Positions 26,696 to 36,329 of a stretch of DNA of 64,000 nucleotides are shown here, in pieces. Position 1 is the first letter of the stretch, and the number at the start of each line of letters is the position of its first letter. The notes below the pieces were generated by a model that searched no databases, had not been told where the DNA came from, and saw only the letters and a list, made by a program, of their open reading frames with translations. Position numbers and translations under genes: made by a program. Origin of the DNA: an uncultured Clostridia bacterium (GTDB lineage: Bacteria > Bacillota > Clostridia > Christensenellales > Borkfalkiaceae); contig CALVPT010000001.1 in the NCBI GenBank assembly GCA_944354125.1, positions 1 through 64,000 on the forward strand, in the 5' to 3' direction.

Positions 26696-28614
26696 TGCAG
26701 TACGGTTTTATAAAGGTCTGTGCGGCGACGGTAAAGATTAAGGTCGCCGACGTAAAATTCAATACGGCTAATATCATCTCGGCTATCGAAAGAGCTGACA
26801 AGGAAGGGGCGCAACTCATAGTCTTTCCCGAACTTTGCGTGACGGGCTATACCTGCGGCGATCTTTTCAATCAGCGTACTTTAACAGACGCGGCAAGGGA
26901 TGCCCTCGTAGACATTGCAGAGGCGACTGACGGAATTTCCGCGCTCGTCTTTGTCGGCGCACCCGTTGTCAGGGACGGCAAGCTCTATAACTGCGCCGTT
27001 GCCATTTCCGACGGCAGCATTCTGGGCGTAGTTCCCAAGAGCTTTTTGCCTTCATACGGCGAATTTTACGAGCGCAGACACTTTACTCCTGCGGACGGCA
27101 TCATATCCGAAATTGTAATCGACGAAGAGCAAGTGCCCTTCGGGACGGATATAATATTCAGGGCGACAAATCAGCGTGATTTTACCGTCGCGTGCGAAAT
27201 TTGCGAAGATCTTTGGGTGCCCGACAGCCCGTCTGTCAGGCATTCAAAGGCAGGTGCAAACATAATAGTAAATCTCTCCTGCAGCGACGAGGTCGTATGC
27301 AAGGCGGAATACCGCAGAGACCTTGTAAGGATGCAGTCGGCAAAGCTCATGGGCGGATATATCTACTGCGATGCCGGCGACGGAGAGAGCACTACGGATA
27401 TGGTATTTGCAGGGCACAATATCATAGCCGAAAACGGCAGCGTCGTTGCCGAAGGCAAGCTGTTCGAAAATTCGCTTGTCTACGGTGAAATAGACATTGA
27501 AAAGCTGGCTATCGAAAGACAGAGGACGTCGAACACCTATTATACCGAGGGTGACGGCGACGATTATCTGTACGTCGATTTTGAGACTGACGAGCGTAAG
27601 GGCAGGCTTGCAAGGCATATTTCTACCCAACCGTTCGTGCCTTCTGACGGTGACGTCCTTTCGGAGCGCACCAAAATAATCCTCACTATGCAGGCTAAGG
27701 GGCTTGAAAAGAGGCTTGAGCATACGCGCTCGAATACTGCCGTCATAGGAATTTCTGGCGGCCTTGATTCGGCGCTAGCTCTGCTCGTGACAAGAAGGGC
27801 GTTTATCTCTCTGGGTAAACCTTTAAAGGACATAATTGCAGTAACTATGCCGGGGTTCGGCACGACCTCGCGGACGTACGGCAATTCCAAAAAGCTTATA
27901 AATTCCATAGGCGCGACTTTCAGGGAGATTCCCATAGCCGACAGCGTAAACCTGCATTTTAAGGATATCGGACACGACCCGTCAGACAGAGACGTCACTT
28001 ACGAAAATGCGCAGGCAAGAATGAGAACGCTCATACTCATGGATATAGCCAACCAGACGGGCGGCATGGTAATAGGTACGGGCGACCTCAGCGAGCTGGC
28101 TCTCGGCTGGGCGACTTATAACGGCGACCATATGTCTATGTATGCAGTCAACAGCTCTGTTCCCAAGACGCTCGTAAAGCATCTCGTGCGCGCTGAGGCT
28201 GAGCTTATCGGCGGAGAGTGCGGGGAGGTTCTTAAGGACATTCTCGCCACCGAGATAAGTCCCGAGCTTCTTCCGCCCGACGAAAACGGCAAGATAGCGC
28301 AGAAGACGGAGGACCTCGTAGGGCCGTACATTCTCCATGACTTTTTCCTCTATTATGCCTTAAGGTGGGGTTTTGCTCCCGACAAGATATATTACCTTGC
28401 CAAAAACGCCTTTAAGGGGCAGTTTGAAAATGCCGTAATTTTAAAGTGGCTTAAGAATTTCTACAAGAGATTTTTCTCTCAGCAATTCAAGCGTTCGTGC
28501 ATACCCGACGGCGTCAAAGTCGGCTCAGTAACGCTCTCCCCAAGGGGCGACTGGCGCATGCCTTCCGATGCCTCTGCCGCGCTGTGGCTTAACATTCTGG
28601 ACGAGTTGAAATAA
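26695..28614 (+). CDS. nadE: NAD+ synthase, glutamine-hydrolysing
   Basis: Converts nicotinic acid adenine dinucleotide to NAD+ using glutamine. The 639-residue two-domain protein has an N-terminal nitrilase-type glutaminase (catalytic Glu in VFPELCVTGY, Lys in VPKSFLPSYGEFYE, Cys in ACEICEDLW) and a C-terminal NAD synthase with PP-loop ISGGLDSALAL, GTGDLSELALGW and a WGFAPDKIYYLAK segment. The ATG overlaps the recA stop by one base. It ends the ftsK-nadE operon; placing NAD synthesis directly after CinA and RecA keeps pyridine-nucleotide functions together. Confidence 0.94.
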   Translation: MQYGFIKVCAATVKIKVADVKFNTANIISAIERADKEGAQLIVFPELCVTGYTCGDLFNQRTLTDAARDALVDIAEATDGISALVFVGAPVVRDGKLYNCAVAISDGSILGVVPKSFLPSYGEFYERRHFTPADGIISEIVIDEEQVPFGTDIIFRATNQRDFTVACEICEDLWVPDSPSVRHSKAGANIIVNLSCSDEVVCKAEYRRDLVRMQSAKLMGGYIYCDAGDGESTTDMVFAGHNIIAENGSVVAEGKLFENSLVYGEIDIEKLAIERQRTSNTYYTEGDGDDYLYVDFETDERKGRLARHISTQPFVPSDGDVLSERTKIILTMQAKGLEKRLEHTRSNTAVIGISGGLDSALALLVTRRAFISLGKPLKDIIAVTMPGFGTTSRTYGNSKKLINSIGATFREIPIADSVNLHFKDIGHDPSDRDVTYENAQARMRTLILMDIANQTGGMVIGTGDLSELALGWATYNGDHMSMYAVNSSVPKTLVKHLVRAEAELIGGECGEVLKDILATEISPELLPPDENGKIAQKTEDLVGPYILHDFFLYYALRWGFAPDKIYYLAKNAFKGQFENAVILKWLKNFYKRFFSQQFKRSCIPDGVKVGSVTLSPRGDWRMPSDASAALWLNILDELK

Positions 28615-28632
28615 TATGCAGAAATAATATTC

Positions 28633-28666
28633 ATGACCGCACGATATTGTGCGGTCATTTTTATTT
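28633..28666 (+). terminator. Terminator of the ftsK-nadE operon
   Basis: The 10-bp perfect stem ATGACCGCAC/GTGCGGTCAT with loop GATATT is followed by a T-rich tail, about 20 bases after nadE. Confidence 0.85.
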
Positions 28667-28733
28667 GATTACTATATTTTGTTGCGTAAGATTATTAATT
28701 TTCACATTATCGGTATGTATTTAACTAAATAAA

Positions 28734-28762
28734 TTGACATTTATTGAGTATTGTTGTAAAAT
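28734..28762 (+). promoter_or_regulatory. Promoter of rny
   Basis: TTGACA (28734-28739), 17 bases, TAAAAT (28757-28762), with a leader of about 70 bases to the ATG and a GGAGG ribosome binding site. Confidence 0.75.
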
Positions 28763-28839
28763 AACATATAGGATATAGACTTGCCTTTTTCATAAGGTTT
28801 TCGTATATATTTCAATAACTTAATCAGGAGGCTTAAATT

Positions 28840-30459
28840 ATGTCTTATGCAGTATTAAGCTCCCTGTTTCTTGCTGTCGACGGCGCTATCGGTATAGGCG
28901 TCGGCGTTGGGGTTGCAGTAATTGCAATTGTTGCGGCGGTGCTTTTCGGCATAATCTATCCCAAGAATTATCAGAAAAAGCTCACCAAGCAACTGCGCGA
29001 TTTTAAAAGTGAAACCGATAAAATGCTTGAAGAGGCCAATGCCGAATGTAAAGCACTTAAAAAGGAAGCAATTTTAGAAGCTAAGGAACAGGAACTTAAA
29101 TTAAGAAACGAGTTCGAGAAGGAAACTAGAGAGAAGAAAGCCGAACTCAACAAACAGGAACAGCGCCTTGTTCAGAAAGAGGATATCCTCGATAAGAAGG
29201 AAGATTCACTCTTGAAGAAGAGCGAGGAAATCGAAAAACAGAAAAAAGATCTTGCCGCTAAAGAGCAGGAAATCAAAAAAACTCAGGACAAGATTAATCA
29301 TCAGCACGAACTGATGGTGCAGGAACTCGAAAAGGTTTCACAGCTCACTAAGGAAGAGGCAAAAAAGCTTCTTACCGACGAGATTCTGGAGGAGACCAGG
29401 CACGACGTCGCTATTCAGGTAAGGAATATCGAGCAGACGGCAAAGGATGAGGCGACTAACGAGGCAAAGAAGATAATCTCCCTTGCAATACAGCGCTGTG
29501 CATCCGACCACGCATCAGAAATTACCGTATCCGTCGTTCCCCTTCCCAGCGACGACATGAAGGCGAGAATTATCGGACGAGAGGGCAGAAATATCCGTGC
29601 GCTTGAAAACGCGACGGGCATAGAGCTCATTGTCGACGATACCCCCGAAGTTGTAATACTTTCAGGCTTTGATCCCGTAAGGAGGGAGGTTGCAAGACTT
29701 GCGCTTGAAAAACTTATCTCCGACGGAAGAATTCATCCCGCAAGAATAGAGGAGACGGTCGCAAAAGTCAAAAAGGAACTCGACCAGGAGATCAAGGCGG
29801 CTGGCGAAAGCGCTATGTTTGAGGTCGGAATTTACGGCCTGCATCCCGAACTCATAAAGCTCCTCGGCAGACTCAAGTACAGAACAAGTTACGGACAGAA
29901 CGTATATAAGCACTCCATAGAGGTTGCAAATCTTGCAGGTCTTATGGCGTCAGAACTCGGCCTCGACGTGACGCTTGCCAAGCGCGCCGGTCTGTTGCAC
30001 GATATAGGTAAGGCAGTTGATAAGGAGCAGGAGGGCACTCACGTTCAGCTCGGAGCCGATATCGCCAAAAAGTATAACGAAAAGCCCAACGTGGTCAACG
30101 CCATAGCCGCACATCACGGCGATTGTGAACCCAAGACGATTGAGGCGGTGCTTGTGGCTGCGGCAGATGCCGTTTCGGGTGCTCGTCCCGGAGCAAGAAG
30201 AGAGACGGGTACCAACTATGTAAAGCGTCTCGAAAAGCTCGAGGAAATAGCCGGAAGCTTCGGCGGAGTCGATAAGTGCTATGCAATTCAGGCCGGGCGT
30301 GAAGTCAGGGTTATGGTAAAACCCGAACAGATTGACGACGCTCAGGCAATGTTCCTTGCCAAGGACATAGCAAAGAAAATTGAATCTGAACTCGAATATC
30401 CCGGACAGATAAAGGTCAATGTTATCAGAGAATCGCGTTGCGTAGAATACGCAAAATAA
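28840..30459 (+). CDS. rny: Ribonuclease Y
   Basis: Membrane-anchored endoribonuclease that initiates bulk mRNA decay in Bacillota. The 539-residue protein has an N-terminal membrane helix (about residues 18-42), a long Lys/Glu-rich coiled coil (about 45-200), a KH domain ([21 protein letters not shown]) and an HD domain with [11 protein letters not shown] and AAHHGD. The length is typical. A strong GGAGG precedes the ATG, and a 12-bp hairpin follows the stop. Confidence 0.96.
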   Translation: MSYAVLSSLFLAVDGAIGIGVGVGVAVIAIVAAVLFGIIYPKNYQKKLTKQLRDFKSETDKMLEEANAECKALKKEAILEAKEQELKLRNEFEKETREKKAELNKQEQRLVQKEDILDKKEDSLLKKSEEIEKQKKDLAAKEQEIKKTQDKINHQHELMVQELEKVSQLTKEEAKKLLTDEILEETRHDVAIQVRNIEQTAKDEATNEAKKIISLAIQRCASDHASEITVSVVPLPSDDMKARIIGREGRNIRALENATGIELIVDDTPEVVILSGFDPVRREVARLALEKLISDGRIHPARIEETVAKVKKELDQEIKAAGESAMFEVGIYGLHPELIKLLGRLKYRTSYGQNVYKHSIEVANLAGLMASELGLDVTLAKRAGLLHDIGKAVDKEQEGTHVQLGADIAKKYNEKPNVVNAIAAHHGDCEPKTIEAVLVAAADAVSGARPGARRETGTNYVKRLEKLEEIAGSFGGVDKCYAIQAGREVRVMVKPEQIDDAQAMFLAKDIAKKIESELEYPGQIKVNVIRESRCVEYAK

Positions 30460-30474
30460 TTTCATATTAAAGTA

Positions 30475-30508
30475 AAGGGGTCGGCAAGAATGCCGACCCC
30501 TTATTGTA
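30475..30508 (+). terminator. Hairpin terminator after rny
   Basis: A 12-bp perfect stem (AAGGGGTCGGCA/TGCCGACCCCTT) with loop AGAA lies 15 bases after the rny stop. The T run after it is weak on the plus strand. Confidence 0.7.
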
Positions 30509-30636
30509 TCTCAGCAGAATATAATGAGGTATGTTTTATTGAGTCCGTAGTATTTCCTTTATAGCCTTTCAGGCTTTTGAACTGAACGATAATCGTAATC
30601 GTTAGCCATTATAATAATCAGGTCAAAGCCTTAGGG

Positions 30637-30687
30637 TATAAAAAAGGTCTTCGCGTAAGCTTTTCAAAGCTGGGCGCGAAGACCTTT
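30637..30687 (-). terminator. Terminator of the PadR-membrane protein gene
   Basis: A 13-bp stem (AAAGGTCTTCGCG/CGCGAAGACCTTT) with a nested AGCTTT/AAAGCT pairing in the loop is followed on the minus strand by six T residues. It begins 4 bases after the stop codon of the minus-strand gene. Confidence 0.85.
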
Positions 30688-30690
30688 GAA

Positions 30691-32394
30691 TCATTTAACA
30701 AACAAATAGAAACTGAGCGCAAAAATCGTTATGTTGAGCGCGGTAATCGAAGGGATAACCATATATTTCATTACGTCGCTTGCGACTGTGAAATTTGCGT
30801 TCAAGAGGAATGAAAGCACGCATATGATGAGTATGCAGATGACTGTAATGATTATGCTTCTCAATAGATATGCGCTTGTCGTAGGGCGTGCACAGTTTGT
30901 GCCGTAGCCTTTAAGACTGAGCATCCCGAATACGCCGAACTGGACTATGCCCAGAATGAGTATAACCGAAGGATAAAGCCAGCTTACGGCGAGGTCGTCT
31001 TTAAATATTCCGCACAGTACAAACTCAATTATGGTTATAAACAATACGATTGCAGAACATTTCAGGAGCGTCAGTCCCTTATTGTATACGGTTTTGGTTG
31101 GAGCTGCGTACGACGAATGATAATCGGTCGACGGCATGACCTTTATGCCGTCAGACGCGCCTCTGTCCACGATTGGCGATGGTTGAGGTCTTGCCTGTCT
31201 GGGTGGAGTCTGTTCGGTGTATGTATTAAAGTTTGTCTGTACGCTGCCGTTTGCAAGTGCCTTGTTGAAGATGCCGTCGATAAGGTTTTTATAGTCGCGC
31301 TCGGGGGCAGGTCGGTTGCCGTATATCATGTTGGGTGCAGCCTGGTCGGCAGCCTGCGCTCTCTTCTGCTCGCTCTCCCTGTCGGGTACTGGCTCGGAAA
31401 TGAGTTTCAGATAGTTCTCGTGTGCGCGCCGTCTTGCCTCTTCGTCGGCTTTAAGTTTCTCCTGTTGCTGTTGCTGGGCTATCAAATCCGCCTGAACGTC
31501 CGCGTTTACGCTCTGGGGAGCACTAGCGTAGACGGCAGCAGGAGGGGTCGGTTGGGCGTCCTGTTGCGCTGCTTTATTCTGTGTTGTGTCTGAGGGTGGC
31601 TGTATGCCGAGCTGTGCGGCGTAAAGTGCGCTCTGTTCTGCATGCTGAGCTGCGTCCTTAACTTCCGTGGTTGCAGGCTGTTGGACGAATACGGGCTGCT
31701 GAACGTATATCGGTTGTTGTACAATTACCTGCTGGGGTTGCGTCGGGTTTGCGTTCTGGGTGGACGCATTGATTTGCTGAGCGCTGTTTAAAGCTGTTTG
31801 TCCCTCGGCGACTTCTTCGCCATCGGGTTTAAGGTGAGGCACTCTCGAGACGCTGTCCCTAAGAATTGTAAAGTCAACGGGAGTGGGGGCAGGTTGAGAA
31901 AAGTCAAATGCCCGGTCGGAGATAAGGCTGTCGATAATTGTTCTGGAATATTCCCATTCGGCAAGATTCTTCTCGGTCATTTCCTTGCCGATATCTGTAA
32001 GGGTGAAGTACTTTCTTCTGCCGCCTGCGGTCACGTCATCCTTCTTCCAGTAAGCCTTTATGTAGCCCTGCGTCTCAAGGCGCTTTAATGCGCTGTACAA
32101 TGTAGGCTGCTTGAGCGCATACTGACCGTGGCTTTTTGCCTCGATGTCATTCATTATCTCGTAGCCGTATTTGTCGCGCTCGTAAAGCGCACGCAGAATT
32201 ATTGTATTAATATGTCCTCTTATGAGGTCGGCGCTGATGGAGGAGTGATTGCCCTCTTCGTCGTGTTCAGGCTCTGTGGTAGTTTCTTCTACTGACCCTG
32301 CGTCGATTTCAGCAGAAGATTTTTCTTCAGCAGAACTCATATCGTCCGAATCATTAATTTTATCGTTGCCGTTATTTTCAAATTCATCGTCCAT
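30691..32394 (-). CDS. PadR-type regulator fused to a C-terminal membrane domain
   Basis: From the ATG at 32392-32394 (GGAG ten bases upstream) the protein is 567 residues. In order: an acidic N-terminal tail of about 55 residues; a PadR winged-helix domain (about 55-145: ADLIRGHINTIILRALYERDKYGYEIMNDIE, QPTLYSALKRLETQGYIKAYW, GGRRKYFTLTDIGKE); a Gln/Ala/Pro-rich linker (about 175-430); then four hydrophobic helices (about 435-567) ending LYLFVK-like. PadR proteins are normally small soluble repressors, so this is a predicted membrane-tethered regulator. Ligand and targets are unknown. It has its own promoter (32423-32452) and terminator and is divergent from the thioesterase gene. Confidence 0.8.
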   Translation of the reverse strand: MDDEFENNGNDKINDSDDMSSAEEKSSAEIDAGSVEETTTEPEHDEEGNHSSISADLIRGHINTIILRALYERDKYGYEIMNDIEAKSHGQYALKQPTLYSALKRLETQGYIKAYWKKDDVTAGGRRKYFTLTDIGKEMTEKNLAEWEYSRTIIDSLISDRAFDFSQPAPTPVDFTILRDSVSRVPHLKPDGEEVAEGQTALNSAQQINASTQNANPTQPQQVIVQQPIYVQQPVFVQQPATTEVKDAAQHAEQSALYAAQLGIQPPSDTTQNKAAQQDAQPTPPAAVYASAPQSVNADVQADLIAQQQQQEKLKADEEARRRAHENYLKLISEPVPDRESEQKRAQAADQAAPNMIYGNRPAPERDYKNLIDGIFNKALANGSVQTNFNTYTEQTPPRQARPQPSPIVDRGASDGIKVMPSTDYHSSYAAPTKTVYNKGLTLLKCSAIVLFITIIEFVLCGIFKDDLAVSWLYPSVILILGIVQFGVFGMLSLKGYGTNCARPTTSAYLLRSIIITVICILIICVLSFLLNANFTVASDVMKYMVIPSITALNITIFALSFYLFVK

Positions 32395-32422
32395 ATCGTT
32401 CAATCTCCGGATTGTTGTCTGT

Positions 32423-32452
32423 ATTTTATCATAAATGTTGGCTTTTTGTCAA
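32423..32452 (-). promoter_or_regulatory. Promoter of the PadR-membrane protein gene
   Basis: On the minus strand TTGACA (plus 32447-32452), an 18-base spacer and TAAAAT (plus 32423-32428), about 28 bases before the ATG. Confidence 0.7.
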
Positions 32453-32511
32453 TATAATGGCAAAATAAAAAGTACTATGTCACACATAAATGCATATTTT
32501 TTTGATATTTA

Positions 32512-32541
32512 TTGGACTTTGAAGGTCAAAAGTGCTAAAAT
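32512..32541 (+). promoter_or_regulatory. Candidate promoter of the thioesterase gene
   Basis: TTGGAC (32512-32517), 18 bases, TAAAAT (32536-32541), about 30 bases before the start codon. Confidence 0.45.
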
Positions 32542-32572
32542 TTAAGCAATAATCTTACAAGCGGTGATATGT

Positions 32573-33298
32573 ATGTACAGACATTGCAAGACATATGAAA
32601 TAAGGTATACGGACGTCGATTTTTGCGACAGACTGAAGCTCTCATCCTTGCTTTCGCTGATGGAGGAATCGGCTTGCCTTTCTGCGCAGGAACTCGGTTT
32701 CGGTTACGATGTTCTTAAGCCTAAGAATTACGGCTTTATTCTCGTCAATTGGTATATCGAGCTTAAAAGAACTATAACCTTCGGCGACGAACTGACCATT
32801 GTTACCTGGCCAATAAAACCGAACAGGCTTGCGGTATTCAGAGATTTTGAATTCTATATCGGCGATGAGAAGGTAGGCGTTGCAACTTCGCGCTGGTGTC
32901 TCGTTGACCTCGCCAATTTTTCAATGTTGCCTTCATCTTCTGTGTTCAGTAGTGATATGACGTTCAACGACTGCAGGTCTACAGATTTCAATTCGTGGAG
33001 AATGCCTGAAATTTCAGACGGACAAAAGACCTATTCCAAGACCGTTTCCTATTCGGACTATGACCACTACAATCACGTAAACAACACCAAGTACGGCGAT
33101 ATTCTCCTCGATGCGTTTACCGTCGACGAGCTCAAAGATGCGGAGATTCGGACGGTTCAGATAAAATATGTCAGGCAGTGCAAGTTCGGGGAAGTGCTTG
33201 ACATTGTCCGCAGTCGCTGCGAGGACGGCGCGTGGGCGATAGAGGGCAGAGTGGGAAACGAACTGAGAATTCAGATGAAGGTAAAGTTCGGTGACTGA
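32573..33298 (+). CDS. Acyl-ACP thioesterase
   Basis: Double hot-dog thioesterase that releases fatty acids from acyl-carrier protein. YEIRYTDVDFCDRLKLSSLLSLMEESA opens the first hot-dog domain and KTVSYSDYDHYNHVNNTKYGDILLDAF begins the second, with the N-x-H-V-N-N-x-x-Y core of bacterial FatA-type enzymes. It is 241 residues from ATG 32573, three codons inside an alternative GTG at 32564; GGTGAT just upstream may serve as ribosome binding site. The next gene overlaps by 8 bases. Confidence 0.85.
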   Translation: MYRHCKTYEIRYTDVDFCDRLKLSSLLSLMEESACLSAQELGFGYDVLKPKNYGFILVNWYIELKRTITFGDELTIVTWPIKPNRLAVFRDFEFYIGDEKVGVATSRWCLVDLANFSMLPSSSVFSSDMTFNDCRSTDFNSWRMPEISDGQKTYSKTVSYSDYDHYNHVNNTKYGDILLDAFTVDELKDAEIRTVQIKYVRQCKFGEVLDIVRSRCEDGAWAIEGRVGNELRIQMKVKFGD

Positions 33299-33959
33299 AT
33301 TCGGACGCTTTGACCGGCCTGAGTTTGAGTATCTGGTCATTAGGGGTGCAAGGCGGTCGTTTTCGGTGACTGTCAAAAGCGATAACAGCGTAGTGGTGCG
33401 TTGTCCTATGCGCGCCGCGCATAGTCAGATAGTTGCCTTCGTTAAAGATAAATCGGCTTGGATTGCGCGCACATTGTCTGAAAACTCGCAAAAACATTCT
33501 CAGTTTTCGGAAGTCTTAAGCCTTAAAAAAATTATGGTCAAGGGCAGACTTCTTCCCGTAACATTCGGGGCGGATGACAGGATATGTGAAGACGAAGCCT
33601 TTTTCAGAGATAAGTCTCACGTTAGAAGTACGCTGATTTCAGCTCTACGCGACGACTTCTTTGCCGTATTCGATGACGTTTGCAGGCAGACTTCTCTGTC
33701 GGCGTCTTCTGTCTCTTTCAGAGATTATAAGGCGCGCTGGGGTTGTTGCGATGCCTCTGCTAAAATAGTCTTTAACTATAAATTACTGATGCTCGACGAG
33801 TCTCTGTGGCGGTATGTCATTCTGCACGAGCTATGTCATACGGTTTATATGGATCATTCGCCGCGGTTTTATGCTCTGTTAAGCCGGTTTATGCCATCGT
33901 ACAGACAGGAGAGAAAACGTTTGAAAGGGTATTCGCCGATCGCCTCTTTGAGGTTTTAA
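33291..33959 (+). CDS. YgjP/DUF45-family metallopeptidase-like protein
   Basis: 222-residue protein starting at GTG inside the end of the thioesterase gene. The C-terminal half has the zinc metallopeptidase pattern HELCHTVYMDHSPRFYALLSRFMP (HExxH plus a third His six residues on), preceded by YKARWGCCDASAKIVFNYKLLMLDESLWRYVILHE, which is characteristic of YgjP/DUF45 proteins. The N-terminal region (VIRGARRSFSVTVKSDNSVVVRCP) is the usual beta-rich part. The substrate is not established. Confidence 0.82.
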   Translation: MTEFGRFDRPEFEYLVIRGARRSFSVTVKSDNSVVVRCPMRAAHSQIVAFVKDKSAWIARTLSENSQKHSQFSEVLSLKKIMVKGRLLPVTFGADDRICEDEAFFRDKSHVRSTLISALRDDFFAVFDDVCRQTSLSASSVSFRDYKARWGCCDASAKIVFNYKLLMLDESLWRYVILHELCHTVYMDHSPRFYALLSRFMPSYRQERKRLKGYSPIASLRF

Positions 33960-34005
33960 GGTTTGTTCTGTTCGGCTTTTAAATATGCATCAAATCTGGC
34001 AAATA

Positions 34006-34027
34006 TGTATAATTATAAATATATACA
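34006..34027. promoter_or_regulatory. AT-rich inverted repeat upstream of argG, possible ArgR-type operator
   Basis: An imperfect palindrome beginning TGTATA and ending TATACA lies about 85 bases before the argG promoter; a second AT-rich palindrome (GTAAAT...ATTTAC) is at about 34037-34054. ArgR/AhrC boxes are AT-rich 18-bp palindromes, so these are plausible but unproven operators. Confidence 0.25.
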
Positions 34028-34090
34028 CGTTTATACTGTAAATTTATTCATTTACGACTGTCATATTTTTTAATTTATATGGTAATTTAC

Positions 34091-34120
34091 TTGACTTGAA
34101 TACTTTATATATTGTATAAT
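34091..34120 (+). promoter_or_regulatory. Promoter of argG-argC
   Basis: TTGACT (34091-34096), 18 bases, TATAAT (34115-34120), with transcription expected to start near 34127. Confidence 0.75.
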
Positions 34121-34123
34121 ACA

Positions 34124-34149
34124 TCAGGTTGCTTGAGAAGGCGACCTGA
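34124..34149 (+). promoter_or_regulatory. Hairpin at the 5' end of the argG leader
   Basis: TCAGGTTGC (34124-34132) pairs with GCGACCTGA (34141-34149), nine pairs including one G-U, with an 8-base loop, followed by AATTTTAT. It begins at or near the predicted transcription start, so it could be a 5' stabilising hairpin or a weak attenuator. Confidence 0.45.
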
Positions 34150-34175
34150 AATTTTATATCAGAGAGTTTTGAATT

Positions 34176-35396
34176 ATGGCTGACAAGATTAAAAAGGTAG
34201 TACTTGCGTATTCTGGCGGACTTGATACATCTATCATAATCCCCTGGCTTAAGGAAAACTACGATAACTGTGAAGTTATCGCTGTTTCCGGTGACGTCGG
34301 ACAGAGCACGGAGCTCGACGGACTTGAGGAAAAGGCGCTCAAGACGGGCGCTTCAAAGCTCTATATCGAGGATCTCAAGAAGGAATTTATCGAGGATTAC
34401 ATCTATCCCACGATGAAGGCCGGCGCGGTATATGAGAATAAATATCTTCTGGGCACTTCCTTTGCAAGACCCATAATCGCAAAGAGAATTGTTGAGATTG
34501 CCAAGAAAGAAGGTGCGGATGCTATCTGTCACGGCTGCACGGGCAAGGGAAACGATCAGGTGCGTTTCGAGCTTACCATAAAGGCGTTTGCGCCCGAAAT
34601 GAAGATAATTGCTCCCTGGCGCATATGGAACATCAAGAGCAGAGACGAGGAGATCGATTATGCCGAGGCGCACAACATTCCCCTCAAGATAAACAGGGAA
34701 ACCAACTATTCCAAGGATAAGAATCTCTGGCACCTTTCGCACGAGGGGCTTGACCTTGAGAATCCTGCAAACGAACCCGATTACGACAAGATACTCGAGC
34801 TCGGCGTATCTCCCTGGAAGGCTCCCGATAAGGCTACTTACGTCACCATACATTTTGAAAAGGGTATTCCTACCGCGATAGACGGCGAAAAGCTCGGCGC
34901 GGTCGAGCTCATAGAAAAGCTCAACAAGATAGGCGGCGAAAACGGAGTGGGTCTCGTCGATATGGTAGAAAACAGACTTGTCGGTATGAAGTCGAGGGGC
35001 GTCTATGAAACTCCCGGCGGTACGATTTTGTACACCGCGCATGAACTGCTTGAGTCCATATGCCTCGATAAGGCTACCCAGCACTTCAAGCAGCATGTTG
35101 CCATAAAGTATGGCGAAATGGTTTACGACGGTCAGTGGTTCACGCCTTTGAGAGAGGCTCTCGATGCGTTTGTGGACAAAACTCAGGAGACTGTAACGGG
35201 CGATGTCAAGCTTAAGATATACAAGGGCAACGTCATGAATGCCGGAATTACTTCGCCTAACTCGCTTTACAGCGAAGATATCGCAACGTTCGGCGAGGAT
35301 GATTGCTACAACCAGATGGATTCCCAGGGATTTATCAATCTGTTCGGACTTCCCATCAAGGTCAAGGCTCTTCTCGACAGCAAGAAGTTAAAGTAA
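34176..35396 (+). CDS. argG: Argininosuccinate synthase
   Basis: Condenses citrulline and aspartate to argininosuccinate with ATP. The 406-residue protein begins with the ATP-binding [19 protein letters not shown], has the [14 protein letters not shown] loop and the NLWHLSHEG motif, normal for the family. It heads the arginine genes of the window and is followed directly by argC. The argH partner is not in the window. Confidence 0.96.
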   Translation: MADKIKKVVLAYSGGLDTSIIIPWLKENYDNCEVIAVSGDVGQSTELDGLEEKALKTGASKLYIEDLKKEFIEDYIYPTMKAGAVYENKYLLGTSFARPIIAKRIVEIAKKEGADAICHGCTGKGNDQVRFELTIKAFAPEMKIIAPWRIWNIKSRDEEIDYAEAHNIPLKINRETNYSKDKNLWHLSHEGLDLENPANEPDYDKILELGVSPWKAPDKATYVTIHFEKGIPTAIDGEKLGAVELIEKLNKIGGENGVGLVDMVENRLVGMKSRGVYETPGGTILYTAHELLESICLDKATQHFKQHVAIKYGEMVYDGQWFTPLREALDAFVDKTQETVTGDVKLKIYKGNVMNAGITSPNSLYSEDIATFGEDDCYNQMDSQGFINLFGLPIKVKALLDSKKLK

Positions 35397-36329
35397 ATGA
35401 TAGAAGTTTTTATCGACGGGAAAGAGGGTACGACAGGTCTTCAGATATATGAACGGCTCGAAAAGCGTGACGATGTAAAGATCGTTGCGCTGCCCGAAGA
35501 TAAGAGAAAGGACGTTGCGGCACGTAAAGAGTGTCTGAATTCTGCCGACGTCAGCTTTCTCTGTCTTCCCGATGCCGCGGCAATTGAGGCGGCGTCGCTT
35601 GTCGAAAATCCCGCAGCCAGAATAATAGATGCATCTACGGCGCACAGGACGGCTGACGGTTGGGTATACGGATTTCCCGAACTGTCGCAAAAGAGAAGGG
35701 AAGAGATTGCGCGCGCAAAGAGAGTTGCAAACCCTGGTTGTCACGCAACCGGGTTTATTTCACTCGTTGCTCCGCTTGTCAAGGGAGGGATTCTTCCTGA
35801 CGATTATCCCTTTGTAGCCAACTCAGTCACAGGCTATTCAGGCGGAGGCAAAAAGACAATTGCGCAGTATCAGGCAGCGGACAGAGATTATACTCTTGCC
35901 TCGCCTAGACAATATGCAACCGGGCAAAAGCACAAGCATCTTCCCGAAATGGTAAGGGAGTGCGGTCTGAAATATGCACCGATATTCAATCCGATTATCT
36001 GCGATATTTACAGCGGTATGTGTGTTACTGTACCTGTATTTTCGCGATTTATGACAAAAAAATACTCCGTAAACGATATTAGACAGTATTTTGCAGAGTA
36101 CTATGTGTCACATAATTTCATAAAAATCATGTCTGAGGAGGCAACTGAAGGATATATTCCCAGCAATCACCTCTGCGGAACCAACAATATGGAAATTTAT
36201 GTCGGCGGCAACGACGAAAGAATTTTTCTTGCCAGCGTATTTGACAATCTCGGCAAGGGTGCGTCCGGAGCGGCTGTGCAGAACATGAACATAATGTTCG
36301 GTCTTGACGAGAGAACTTCTCTTGTCTGA
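35397..36329 (+). CDS. argC: N-acetyl-gamma-glutamyl-phosphate reductase (short type)
   Basis: NADPH-dependent reductase, third step of ornithine synthesis. The 310-residue length and the opening VFIDGKEGTTGLQIYERL indicate the shorter AgrC type 2 form. The catalytic cysteine is in ANPGCHATGF; a SGGGKK segment and the C-terminal GTNNMEIYVGGNDE follow. The ATG abuts the argG stop codon with no spacer, so translation is probably coupled. The other arginine genes resume only after a gap of about 980 bases. Confidence 0.92.
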   Translation: MIEVFIDGKEGTTGLQIYERLEKRDDVKIVALPEDKRKDVAARKECLNSADVSFLCLPDAAAIEAASLVENPAARIIDASTAHRTADGWVYGFPELSQKRREEIARAKRVANPGCHATGFISLVAPLVKGGILPDDYPFVANSVTGYSGGGKKTIAQYQAADRDYTLASPRQYATGQKHKHLPEMVRECGLKYAPIFNPIICDIYSGMCVTVPVFSRFMTKKYSVNDIRQYFAEYYVSHNFIKIMSEEATEGYIPSNHLCGTNNMEIYVGGNDERIFLASVFDNLGKGASGAAVQNMNIMFGLDERTSLV

